This document shows, piece by piece, positions 50,653 to 63,074 of a stretch of DNA of 64,000 nucleotides. Both the position numbers and the translations under genes were made by a program. Within the stretch, counting starts at the first letter, position 1, and each line of letters opens with the position of its first letter. Source of the DNA: Zygnema cylindricum (Eukaryota; Streptophyta; Zygnematophyceae; Zygnematales; Zygnemataceae). Below the pieces are notes generated by a model. It did no database searches. It was given only the letters and a program-made list of their open reading frames with translations, and had not been told where the DNA came from. Location: positions 1 through 64,000 of the forward strand of contig JBBHKE010002511.1 in the NCBI GenBank assembly GCA_037447655.1, given 5' to 3'.

Positions 50653-53600
50653 AAAGGAAGGGGAGGTGGTGGACAAATTAAAAGAGAAGGAGACGGTCAC
50701 ACAAATAGCAACTAGTTCGGCATTCATGTCACCTATTCCGAGGAACAAGGAGAATGATACCGATACCTAGGACTATAACAATATGGCGGCAAAGCACTTC
50801 ATCCTTCGCCATCTTACTCAAGGGCTAACATTCATGTGAACAACAACTTCCCCACTAATCCTTTTTTCCTCTCTATTGCTTTTGCCATTTTGGGTCTGTC
50901 TTTTTACCTCACTTTTTTCCATCTCTTCCTCTGCTTCCTCTACCAATTCCTTCAATAAAGGCATGTTTAGAGAGCTAGAACCTCCATTTAGAAAATCACA
51001 CCGATAGCAACCGGTTCGACATTCACATCACCTATTCAGAGGAACGAGGGGAATAATTATGACACTTGGTATTACAACAATATGGCGGCAAAGCACTTTA
51101 TCCTCCACCATCTTACTTTAGGGCCTGCATCTCCTCATTAGTAGGAAGATAGGGCATCCCATCTTTGGGTGGCTCTCATAGAGATGTACCGAAGTGGTAC
51201 GATTCAACCTTCAACAGTTGGATGATCAATATATTAACCCATATGTATATAAGGGGGGGAAGATGTTGGATTTTTGTAATGAGCTCGCAACAATTTTCAT
51301 GGAGCTAGAGAGTGCTAGACAGGTTGAAACCGAAAAGATAAAAGTTAACTGCTTGCTCATGAAGTTACCAGATGAGTTTGAGAACAAAGTCAACCGTGTG
51401 TAGGATTTGCTAGACTTAAGGTGGATATAGAATTCAATGGTAGGGATGATTCTCGTTCGAGAAAACACAATTGAGATCCGAAGGGGAGGAAAGAGTGGGT
51501 AAGCCTTGGCAGATGGGACCGATTGAAGGAACAACATTCTAGGAAAACGGTCGGAAATTACGGAGGGGGGGGGGCAGAAAAATAACACCGAAGAGTTTGG
51601 ACCAAGGGCTCCTAAGGGTTTTTGTCATTTTTGTAAGTAACCAAGGCACTATATGGCGGAGTGCACCAACTAACCAAACATCGGTTAAAGGAGGGACAGA
51701 TTGGTGGACCTCTTAGAGGAAAGAAAAAGGCTTTTGTGACTCAGGTACACGAGGAGGAATCCGAGGACAAGTTCGGTAAGCTCTTGCTAAATGAGGAGTT
51801 GGAGGCAAAGACCGAGGTCAAAATTCATCAAAAGCAAAAATGTGCTTTTGAAGGTTCGAAAGGTGACGGTGGTTCGATAGTGGATTCTGGTGCCTCCATG
51901 CACATGTGTAAGGATAAACATCTGTTCACTAAGATGAGAAAAATTCCCACCGTAGAGATAGAGTATGGGGATGGGAGGGTAGTCACTACTACTATAGTAG
52001 GATTGGTAGATCTTAAAGTCTTAGTGGAAAGAAAGACATCCATAGTGACATTCTCTGATGTGTTGTTTATTCCAGAGTTAAACAAAAACCTCATCTCAAC
52101 GTCTGTATTAGATGATAAGGGTTTTGAGACTAGTACTAAGAAGGGAACCTTTACTGCTAGCTTTGAGGAGGAAGTTTATTTCACTGCTGAAAAAGGTAGG
52201 CAAAGGATGTTTAGGCAGACTTAAAGCAATGAAAAGAAGAAACTTTACTATGTTGGTGTTCATGATATCATTTTGTGGCATTAGAGGCTTGGACATGCGC
52301 ATTTACATAAGTTGAAAGAAATGAAAAAGATAGGAATAGTGGAAGGTATTAAGTTCGGAGAAAGTGAAAACCTAAGTGACTGTAGTGGTTGTGCTCACGG
52401 TAAGGCACACAAGTTACTCTTCCCGATGGAAGCCACTTATAAAGGAGAAAAAGTGTTAGACTTGGTACACACTGATATTTGGGGACCGGCCAGAGTGCCC
52501 TCACACGGTGGTAAAAGGTTTATGATGACAATCAGTGACAATTGGTCTTGATACTCTAGAGTGTATTTTTGAAAAATAAATCAGAGGCTCCACTCGTTTT
52601 TAAGAAATATAAGCCATGGAGTGAGAAACTCCATGAAACTTCTATTAAGAGAGCAAGGAGTAATAATGGGGGTGGGTATACCTCCAATCAGTTTGAGGAT
52701 TTTGTGATAGAAGATGTAATGCAACACCAAAAGACAGTTTCTGAAAATCTTGAGCAGAATGGTGTAGCTGAGAGGTTAAATAGAACACTAAGTGATACTG
52801 CCAAGAATATGCTATCAGATAAGAAGATAAGAAAGAGATTTTGGGTCGAAGCTATGAACCATGCAACTTATCTCAAATATAGAGTTCTTATTTCAACAAT
52901 TTTAGGCTAAACTCCTTATGAGAGATGGACCGGCCAAAAACCAAATGTTTCACACTTAAAGGTTTACGGTAGTGAAGTATACAGCTTAGACACAGATCGG
53001 TCGAATTGGAAGTTGGATCCAAAAAGAAAACCAGGATATTTGCTAGGATATGATGAAGATGTAAAAGAATATAGAATGTATGATCTCAAGAGAGAAGATA
53101 TAATTCTAGTAAAGTATCTAGTGGTCATGGATGAAGGGGAATCTATAGATCCCTTTAAGCATACAAAGACAGTCAAGATCAGATTTGAGTCAGAAAATTC
53201 TGATAACTTTGAGCTTCCTAACTATCCAAATTTTTGAGAAGATGATGATCTTGCAGGTACGAATCAAACCGAGGAGGATTTAACCATGGAACCCCTAGTG
53301 CCAACTCCAACCGAAGCGGAATACGTGGTGGAAATAGATCAAAATCGAGGGATAGGGGAGAAGTCGAAACTGTTCGAAAGAATCCAAGAGAGCCATCCAT
53401 TCTAGCATCATAGTTTGAGGGTGGAAGGAGAAGCAACAAAATATTGCAAGAGAAACAAGTTAACAACAACGTAACCAAATTGTCTTACCACAATGAACCC
53501 CAGACTTATAGTGAGGCGATGAAATGTCTTGAGAGGAACCGGTGAAAGACAACCATTAATGAGGAGATGGATTCGATTATGGCAGTCGATACGTGGGAAT

Positions 53601-55090
53601 TGGTGGAATGTCCCATGATAGGAAAGTAATCACGTGTAAGTGGGTATTAAAATTGAAACTCAACAAGAATAACACCATTGAGCACTACAAGGCTCAGTTA
53701 GTGGCGAAGGGATTTACCCAAAAAAAAGGAATTGACTACGAGGAGAGTTTTACTCTGTCGTCAGGTTTCCCTCTGTTCAAATACTTCTCAGTATAGCGGC
53801 AGCAGAAGACATGGAAGTGCATCAGATGGACATCAAGACGAACTTCCTACATAGAGAGTTGAAAGAGGAGATTTTTATGCGACAGCCGGAAGGATTTGTG
53901 GAGCAAGGGGAGGAGAGCAAGGTATGTCGATAGATCAAATCTTTGTATGGGCTGAAATAGGCGCCTCGTCAATAGAATAAGAAGCTTGATGAGTTTCTTA
54001 CATGTTTGGGATATATTCAGATCAACTCATATCACTCAATTTACTATTTGAAGACGAGGAAGGAATTATTTTCGTTGCAATTTATGTTGATGATTTATTT
54101 GTATTAAGTAAATCTATACATAAAATAAACAAGTTGAAAAATGATCTAAAAGGAAGATTTGAGATGAAGGATATGGGAGAAGCTAGGTATATTTTGGGAA
54201 TTTAGGAAGAGAGAGATAGAGATAGAAAAATAATAAGATTAACACAAAAAAGGCCATTGGAATCATGTTAGAAAGATTCCAAATGGACAAGGCTAATAGT
54301 TGTACCACTCCTATGGAACTAAAGAAAGGAAGTGAGGGGAGTGTGGATGAGGGAGTTATAATCTTGGATGATTAGGTACGCCAGGAAGAGAAAAGATTTA
54401 TGCAAACTATCCCTTAAAGACAAGTAGTGGGCAGCCTAGTATATTTCATGAATTGCACCCGTCGGGACAAAGCCACAGCTGTAGGATTACTAAGTAGGAG
54501 TGTGAATGCTCCCACTAAAAAAGATTGGGAGGCACCCAAGAGAGTCCTTAGATATCTCATAGGCATAAGAGATCTATGGTTGCATTCGGGTGGGAACAAT
54601 ACTGACATCACCACTTGGAGTGATGCTAGCTATGGGGATGCTCCTATGAAGAGATGCACGTCTGGGTATTTATTATATGTGGGTGATGTGGCTTGTTACT
54701 GGAGCAGCAAGCAGCTAATGGTCTTTACTCAGTCTATCACGGAGGCTGAGTACATGGCCTCTTGCTCTGCTGTAAAAGAATTAATGTGGGTGAAGTCTTT
54801 GCTTGGTAAACTTGGTCATCTTAAGAGTGGTATTTAGAAAGTGTTTTGTTATAATCAAGCAGCTATTGCCATTTCTGCCAATCCTAAAAACCATTTGAAA
54901 GCAAGATATATGGATATTAGACTATGTTTCGTTAAGGAAAAGGTAGAAGAAAAAATAATTAGTTTAGAATATAGACAAGATAGTGAAATGGTAGCAGATA
55001 TGATGACCAAACTTGTGCCTTCCCCTAAGCTAATTTTCTGCAAGGAGAAGTGTGGTATGAAATTTAAAGGTGACAAGAAAAAAAGGGGAG
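50653..55090 (+). mobile_element. Ty1/copia internal region, copy 2 (decayed)
   Basis: Gag frame at 51194-51403, protease IVDSGASMHMCKDKHLF at 51877, integrase SNNGGGYTSNQFEDFV and ENLEQNGVAERLNRTLS (52660-52800), RT HQMDIKT (53820) and VDDLFVLSKS (54090), RNase H ITEAEYMASCSAVKELMW (54740). Stops include TAA at 52222 and TAG at 52284. The 5' leader shows an internal tandem duplication: 'caatatggcggcaaagcact' occurs at 50780 and again at 51080. Confidence 0.9.
51877..53228 (+). repeat. near-identical tract shared by copia copies 2 and 3
   Basis: 51877-53228 matches 57052-58403 at a constant offset of 5175 bases. Only about five differences were noticed by eye (for example near 52335 and 52530), and both copies share the same premature stops. 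Immediately outside, the two copies diverge visibly on both sides. Confidence 0.85.
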
Positions 55091-56138
55091 TGTAGAAATA
55101 AATGGTTGTTTTAGTATTTTCTAGGTCTAAAATTAAATGCAGAAAAGAAGCCGATGCAGTCAGCCTCTAACTCCTCTTTTCAGCTCCTATACTTGTCACT
55201 GTCACTGAAGGTTGATGAGGGCGATAGAGCCATGGCTGACTATGCTATCCAGAGAAAAATAGGCTGATGGTTTTGTAGATATACTAAAAGGGTACTTCAC
55301 AGACCCAGGATTTGATCCTGGTACCTATTGCCTGTCAAGCTAGCCAACAGCGCTAAGCTTTATCCTACAAGTCTAAGATTGGTGCTGAGACGTATAGGGT
55401 TTGGCAAACATATAAACTATTAGGCGTGAACAAATTCATTTAGTGGAAAATATAGACCTCGCGCATGGATACACTTTTATGAAGTACAGAGTACGGTACG
55501 GTTTTGAAACGGATATCGCGCATTTTGTTTTGACAACGAAACAAATATCGCGCAAAAATTTATGATGTCTACGATTAAAAATTGGTATTGATCGGACGGC
55601 CGGGAAGGATGTCGAGATCACGCAATAGGATTTTGGCGGTTTTTGGTCACCCCCACATCGATTGACACGTGGGGAACCCACATTAGATTACGGCATCTCT
55701 GGAGATTACAGGAACGAATCCAGATATGACATGTGTCGAGTGGTTGGCCATGTCGTACAATGGCCATACAGAAAGTACAACGACCCCCGTACCTTTCTGT
55801 ACAACACAGTATTCTGATTGGTGCCGTACTTTGGTAGATACAGTTTTAGAGAGAGATAGGACTTAGGAAAATTTGGTAGATAGGACCCTCTCTAGCAAGA
55901 GCTTCTGTACAAAAGGTCAACTTTGACCCTCCATAACTTACTACTTAGGGGAGAAAATTCAAAGATTCTTTTTGCTATCGACTCAGATGAGTCTTCCTTT
56001 CATAGGGGTGAAGGTGGTCAGAGTTTGTATCTGCCAAGGTGGTAGTTATTCTTGCTTAAACACAAAAGGGTTAGGGTTATCCTAGAGGCTTCATGTGAGC
56101 TGCCTACTTTGAGGACCTATGGAGGTCTCAAAGTTGCA
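55091..56138 (+). repeat. copia LTR 3
   Basis: Preceded by the polypurine tract aagaaaaaaaggggag. Begins TGTAGAAATAAATGG and ends AAGTTGCA. The antisense tRNA-like stretch (55300-55385) is best preserved here, with T-arm-like CCAGGATCAAATCCTGG on the minus strand. Confidence 0.85.
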
Positions 56139-59100
56139 AAAAGAAGGGGAGGTGGTGGAAAAATGAAAGGAGAAGGAGACGGTCACACAAATAACAACTG
56201 GTTCGGCATTCATGTTACTTATTCTGAGGAACAAGGAGAATGATACCGATACCTGGGACTATAAAAATATGGCGGCAAAGCACTACTTCCTCCACCATCT
56301 TGCTCAAAGGCTTGAATCTCGTTATTTGCAAAAAGAGAGGGCATCCGATTTTTTGGTGGCTTTCATCGAGAGGAGCCAAAGTGATAAGATTCAGTAACAG
56401 TAGTGGGCTGATCAAAAAATTGACGCATATGTATACAAAGGGGGGGAGATGTAATGAGCTCCCAACAATTTTCACGGAGCTAGAGAGTGCTTGAAAGGTT
56501 TAAATTGAAAAGATGAAGGTTAACTGCTTGCTCATGAAGTTACCAGATGAGTTCGAGAACATAGTCAACCGTGTGTAGGACTTGCTATTGTCAAGGTGGA
56601 TATGGAATTTAGTGGTAGGGATGATTCTCGTTCGAGATAACACGATTGAGATCCGAAGGGGAGGAAAGAGTAGACAAGCCTTGGCAGCTGAACCCGATTA
56701 GATGAACAACGATTCTAGGAAAAAGGTTGGAAATTACGGAGGGGGGGGGCAAAAAAATCAGACCGAGGAGTTTGGACCAAGGGATCCCAAGGGTTTGTGT
56801 CATTTTTGTAAGAAACTAGGTCACTCTATGGCGGAGTGCAATAAGCTAACCGAACTTCGGTTAAAAGAAGGTAGATCTGTGGACCTCGTAGCGGTAAGAA
56901 AAAGGCTCTTGTGACTCAAGTACATAAGGTGGAATCCGAGGACGAGGACATTAAGCTATTTTTTGATGAGGAGTTGGAGGCAAAGACCGAGGTCGAAATT
57001 CCTCGAAAGCAGAAATGTGCTTTTGAAGGTTTGAAAGGTGACGGAGGTTGGATAGTGGATTCTGGTGCCTCCATGCACATGTGTAAGGATAAACATCTGT
57101 TCACTAAGATGAGAAAAATTCCCACCGTAGAGATAGAGTATGGGGATGGGAGGGTAGTCACTACTACTATAGTAGGATTGGTAGATCTTAAAGTCTTAGT
57201 GGAAAGAAAGACATCCATAGTGACATTCTCTGATGTGTTGTTTATTCCAGAGTTAAACAAAAACCTCATCTCAACGTCTGTATTAGATGATAAGGGTTTT
57301 GAGACTAGTACTAAGAAGGGAACCTTTACTGCTAGCTTTGAGGAGGAAGTTTATTTCACTGCTGAAAAAGGTAGGCAAAGGATGTTTAGGCAGACTTAAA
57401 GCAATGAAAAGAAGAAACTTTACTATGTTGGTGTTCATGATATCATTTTGTGGCATTAGAGGCTTGGACATGCGCATTTACATAAGTTGAAAGAAATGAA
57501 AAAGATAGGAATAATGGAAGGAATTAAGTTCGGAGAAAGTGAAAACCTAAGTGACTGTAGTGGTTGTGCTCACGGTAAGGCACACAAGTTACTCTTCCCG
57601 ATGGAAGCCACTTATAAAGGAGAAAAAGTGTTAGACTTGGTACACACTGATATTTGGGGACCGGCCAGAGTGCCCTCACACGGTGGTAAAAGGTTTATGA
57701 TGACAATCAATGACAATTGGTCTCGATACTCTATAGTGTATTTTTGAAAAATAAATCAGAGGCTCCACTCGTTTTTAAGAAATATAAGCCATGGAGTGAG
57801 AAACTCCATGAAACTTCTATTAAGAGAGCAAGGAGTAATAATGGGGGTGGGTATACCTCCAATCAGTTTGAGGATTTTGTGATAGAAGATGTAATGCAAC
57901 ACCAAAAGACAGTTTCTGAAAATCTTGAGCAGAATGGTGTAGCTGAGAGGTTAAATAGAACACTAAGTGATACTGCCAAGAATATGCTATCAGATAAGAA
58001 GATAAGAAAGAGATTTTGGGTCGAAGCTATGAACCATGCAACTTATCTCAAATATAGAGTTCTTATTTCAACAATTTTAGGCTAAACTCCTTATGAGAGA
58101 TGGACCGGCCAAAAACCAAATGTTTCACACTTAAAGGTTTACGGTAGTGAAGTATACAGCTTAGACACAGATCGGTCGAATTGGAAGTTGGATCCAAAAA
58201 GAAAACCAGGATATTTGCTAGGATATGATGAAGATGTAAAAGAATATAGAATGTATGATCTCAAGAGAGAAGATATAATTCTAGTAAAGTATCTAGTGGT
58301 CATGGATGAAGGGGAATCTATAGATCCCTTTAAGCATACAAAGACAGTCAAGATCAGATTTGAGTCAGAAAATTCTGATAACTTTGAGCTTCCTAACTAT
58401 CCAAGATTTCAAGAAGATGATGATCTTGCAGGTACGGATCAGATCGAGAAGGACCCAAATGTGGAACCCCTAGTATTAACTCCAACCGAAGCGGAAGACG
58501 TGGTGGAAATCGACCCGGAATCAAGGGATAGGGGAGAAGTAGAAACTGTTCGGAAAAATCCAAGAGAGCCATCTATTCCGGCAACCAAGTTTGAGGGAGG
58601 GAAGGAGAAGTAGCAAAAAGTTGCAAAAAAAATAGGTTAATAACAAGGAAACAAAACTATCTCATCCCAATGAACCTTATACTTATGGAGAGGCGATGAA
58701 TTGTCCAGAAAAGAACCTGTGGAAGACAACCATCAATAGGGAGATGACCTCAATTATGGCAGGCGATACTTGGGAGCTCGTGAATTGTCCACCTAATCGA
58801 AAACCAATCGGTTGTTAGTGGGTGTTCAAATTTAAACTGAACTCAGATAGCACCATTGAGCGCTATAAGGCTTGGTTAGTGGCCAAAGGATTTACACAGA
58901 AAGAGGGAATCGACTACGAAGAAACCTTTGCCCTGGTCGTCAGATTTCCCTCCGTCCGCATACTTTTTTGTTTGGGAGCAGCAAAATACATGGAAGTGCA
59001 CCAGATGGACATCAAGAGAGCCTTTTTGTACGGAGAATTGGAAGAGGAGATCTTCATGTGACAATACGAAGGATTTGTGGAGCAAGGAGAGGAGAGTAAG

Positions 59101-60186
59101 TTATGCTGGCTGATTAAATCTCTTTATGGTTTAAAGCAGGCGCCCCGACAGTGGAATAAGAAGCTCAATGAGATTCTTATCGGTCTAGGATATATCCAAA
59201 TGAGCTCAGATCACTCAATCTATGTTTTTGAAGATGAGGAAGTTGTTATTTTTATTGCAATTTATGTTGATGATTTGCTTGTTTAAGTAAATCAACGGAC
59301 AAAATTAAAAAAATTGAAAACGGATCTTAAAGGATAATTTGAAATAAAGGGTATGGGGTAGGCAAAATATATTTTGGGTATTCAAGCAAAAAGAGACCAA
59401 GAACAAAAAATAATAAGACTGACTGAGAAAGAAACAATAGGGAACATGTTGGAAAAATTTCAGATGGATAAAACTAATAGTTGTACAACTCCAATTGAGT
59501 TAAAGAAGGGAAGTGAGGGGAGTGTGGAACAAGGAGTCATAATCTTAGACAAAGAATTAGGTCCTGAAAAATAGAATATCGTGTAGACTATGCCTTACAA
59601 ACAAGTAGTGGGAAACCTAATCTATTTTATGAATTGTACCCGGCTGGATTTAGCTGCATCTGTCAGAGTGCTAAGTAGAAGTCTAAATGCTCCCACTAAG
59701 AGAGATTGGGAGGCAGCTATAAAAGTACTTAGATATATAATAAAAAATAGGGATCTATAGTAGCATTTGGGTGAAGGGAATACTGACATCACTACTTCAA
59801 GTGATGCTAGTTATGGTGATGCTTCGATGATGAGATGTACTTCTGGTTATGTATTATATGTGGGTGATGGGGCATGTTGCTAGAGTAGCAAACAACAAAG
59901 GTTATTGCTCAGTCCACCATAGAGGTTGATTATATGGCCTCTTGCTCTACTGTAAAAGAATTGTTGTGGGTCAAGTCTTTGCTTAGTGAGCTTGGTCACC
60001 TTAAGAGTGGTGTGCAATTTTTTTTTTTATGAAAATCAGGCAGCAATCGCTATTGCTGCCAATCTTAAACATCATTTGAAAGCCAAAGATTGCTTTTGCT
60101 GCCAATCTTAAACATCATTTGAAAGCCAAACACATGGACAGTAGAATCAGCTTTGTTAGAGAGAAGGTAGAAAAAAAAATCAGTTT
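56139..60186 (+). mobile_element. Ty1/copia internal region, copy 3 (decayed)
   Basis: Gag start DYKNMAAKHYFLHHLAQ (56260), knuckle CHFCKKLGHSMAEC (56800), protease IVDSGASMHMCKDKHLF (57050), integrase as in copy 2, RT AKGFTQKEGIDYEETFAL (58880), IKSLYGLKQAPRQWNKK (59110) and IYVDDLLV (59260), RNase H remnants to 60180. Its RT carries fewer stops than the other copies. The last part of RNase H, the polypurine tract and the first bases of the next LTR are deleted. A tandem duplication of about 45 bp lies at 60045-60130. Confidence 0.9.
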
Positions 60187-61169
60187 ATAGCGCTGCCTTT
60201 AACTCCTCTCTTCAGCACCCACACTTGTCACAATTACTTAAGGTTGAAGGGGGAGAGAGAGCCATGGTTGCTAGTGCTGTCCAGAGAGAGACAAGCAGTT
60301 TTATTTTAGAAAGGTTTACAAAAAACATACTTAACGGACCTAGGATTTGATCTTGATACCTGCCGTCTATCAAGTCAGCCGCTAACAGTAAGCTTTATCC
60401 TATAAGTTTAGGATCGGTGCTGAGACATATAAGGTTTGACAAATACTTGAACAATTAGAAGTGAACTAATTCATTAAACGACAACTATTTACGTCATGCA
60501 TAGATTCAATTTTGTAAAGTACGAAGTACGGTACAGTTCCGAAACAGGAATCGAACATTTTGTCTCGACACAAAACAAATATCGCGGAAGTATTTATGAC
60601 GGCTACGATTGAAACCCGATTTTGATCGGACAGCCGCGAAGGATGCCAAGATCGCGGAAAAGGATTTTGGCGGTTTGCGGTCACCGCCACGTTGTTTGAC
60701 ACGTGGCACATCCACATTCGATTACGGCATCTCCGGGATTTACCGAAACAAATCCAAAAATGACATGTGTCGACTTGTTGCAATGTCGTACAATGGCTGT
60801 ACATAAAATACACAAGCACCTATGCTTTTCTGTACAACACAGTATTATAATTGGTGCCGTACTTCAGTAGATAAAGTTTTAGAGAGATAGGACTAACAAA
60901 AATTTGTTAGATAGGACCCTATCTCCGAGAGAGCTTCTGTACAAATGGTCAACTTTGACCCTCCATAACTTACTGCTCATGGGAGTAAATTCATAGATTC
61001 TTTTTGCTATCAACTCAAGGGAGTCTTACCTTTATAGGGTGAAGGTGATCATAGTTTTTGTCCGCCATGGTGGCAGTTATTCTTGCTGATATACAAAGAG
61101 GTCGGGGTTTTCCTAGAGGCTTCGTGTGAGCTGCCTACTATGAGGACCTATTGAGGTCTCACAGTTGCA
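60187..61169 (+). repeat. copia LTR 4 (5'-truncated)
   Basis: Aligns with LTRs 1-3 from 'ctttaactcctctcttcagc' onward and ends CAGTTGCA at 61169, but lacks roughly the first 75 bases. Antisense tRNA-like stretch at 60340-60410. Confidence 0.75.
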
Positions 61170-61177
61170 ATTTTTTT

Positions 61178-61282
61178 TTGTCTCGGAGAGGTGTATGAAG
61201 ACCCTTGACCATTCAATAACCGATAACTATCAATATCGGTGTTATCGCAATAAAGTTCTTGTCGATACATTACACAACCTTT
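61178..61282. mobile_element. 3' half of the hAT-like MITE split by the copia array
   Basis: 'gtctcggag' then 'caataaccgataactatc' and 'gttatcgcaataaagttctt' continue exactly where the MITE fragment at 43165-43526 stops, judged by the intact copy at 17006-17457 read in reverse. The terminus is degenerate (gatacattacacaac). Confidence 0.75.
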
Positions 61283-61372
61283 TAAAGATGTAAACAATTT
61301 GGAGATGTTATGTGGACACCCGAAACTGCAAGTGAACACCCCACGAAAAATGTTTGTGCTACTTCTAGCCTT

Positions 61373-61744
61373 CTAAGACACCTTCAGTGTCAAGGGAGGT
61401 GTCCGCCCAACCCCGTCAAAAATGTTGCGCTCGGACCAACAACCGAAAATGTCCCTAATGACAACGTGCGTGGAGAAACCGCATTTGAGAAGAACTTCGC
61501 GCCTCAGGGTGTAGCCTTCGTCAGTGCCAACTGTTGTAATTGTTTCGCGAACCAAGTAATGCATATCACCGCCCCTAGAGCAACGTAGTAGATGAATCCC
61601 GTCCAAGTCCGTAGGCTGGTTACATACACAAAGGGGCTGCCCAAGAAACGCATGGAGAGGCAAACCCCAACGTTGATGCAAGGCAGATGTGAACTGGTAA
61701 GATGTCTGAGAAAGTGTCAAAAAAACGATGTGGCTTGCAACCAC
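61373..61744 (-). pseudogene. probable LINE (non-LTR retrotransposon) ORF2 C-terminal fragment
   Basis: A 123-codon frame with RWGLPLHAFLGQPLCVCNQ, DLDGIHLLRCSRGGD and a following Val/Arg-rich stretch. The arrangement GLPL, C.C, D..G.HLLRC..GG, H..V resembles the zinc-ribbon-like C-terminus of some non-LTR reverse transcriptases. No RT core is nearby, so it is a truncated fragment. Family call from memory of the motif, moderate confidence. Confidence 0.45.
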
Positions 61745-61799
61745 GCACTAGCATCCGGCCCCGAACACCAACTCAGTCGGTCACGCGATTGAGCAGAAG

Positions 61800-62079
61800 G
61801 TAGCGCGTCTAAAAGATTATGGAATTCGACGGCTGCCAATTGCTAAGTTATGCGCTGTTGGAGATGAAAATTGTTGTCAGAAATAATAGTTTGAAAAGGT
61901 GGAACTTGGTTTCGTGCATCAGGTGGAAAGAGTGCAAGGACGAAGAGAAGAGTCTCATGAAAAAAAAAGGTTCTCCTCCCCTTTAGAGAAGACCTAGGCT
62001 AGAATTGGAACTTTATCGACGATGAATCGAAAGGTGGTGGTAAGTGCCACCAAAGCCCTACTACCCAAATAGGTTGCCG
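61800..62079. other. unassigned spacer
   Basis: No recognisable feature between the LINE-like fragment and the terminus of the minus-strand LTR. Confidence 0.4.
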
Positions 62080-63074
62080 AAGTAACTCTTGTAACTCTTT
62101 GTCCTCCATTGGATCACAGAATTCAGAAAGCCTCTAGATAGTTGTAAACTAACCCAATTTCAATGACAAACAATGCTTCCCAAGCGAACAACTTGACAAT
62201 CTTAATACACCCTTGTGGAGTTTAGACTTCCCTGAGTCCGTTGGAAAAAGAAACTCTGAAAACGCCCAACCAGGCGATAAGTTATGAGGCAGTAAAAAAT
62301 GCCAATTTGTACAAAACTCTCAAAGAGAGAGGTGACTACCTACCAAAATATTCTATGTCCTGATTCCCTCTAATAACTTCTATATATTAAAGTACGAACC
62401 AATCAGATTACTGTACTGTACCAAAAATTACTATTGCCGTTGTACCTTTTGTACAGCCTATATACGACAAAGCTTTTAAGGGGACGCGTGTCCACTTCTT
62501 ACTCGTCCGTACGTTCCTCAAAATTCCCGCGACCGAATGTCATCTTTTCACGTGGCTCCAAGATATGCCATGTCACAAAACGCCAAAGTGACCTTTTCGA
62601 GATCTCGGCGAAGACGTATGGTGTTGGATAAGAACCGGCATTAAATATCGTCCGTCGAAACAAATGTCAAATATATTTGTTTCATGCGCGATCTAGTCTG
62701 CACTGAATTTACCATGTTCTATTATGTAACATTTTACATTTCCGTTAATTTGATTATAGGATATAACATTCTTTAAATATGAATCATACCCTATATGAAC
62801 TTCTACGACAGACTGGAGAGAGAGGACGGCTACGCCACGCTCTACAGGACGGGGGTTTGAGTCCTACTGGACTCAACCTTTTGGTAGAGAGTGACTTAAG
62901 GTCACTCTCTAACCTTGTATATGGAGCTCAGGCAGCCATGGCTCCATCATTCTCTCTCCCCTTTATTGACTACAACAAGTATGGGGGTAAGAGAGAAGAG
63001 ATGAAGGCAAGCTGCCTGCTTTTTCCGCTAATTTATTAAGACCTAGAAAAAATCCAAAACTATTTATTTCAACA
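62080..63074 (-). repeat. 3' LTR of a minus-strand copia element
   Basis: On the minus strand it begins TGTTGAAATAAATAG at 63074, preceded by the polypurine tract aaaataaggggag. It matches the truncated LTR at 45040-45955. The end near 62080 is estimated by alignment with the first LTR family. Contains an antisense B-box-like 'ggtttgagtcc' at 62854-62864. Confidence 0.75.
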
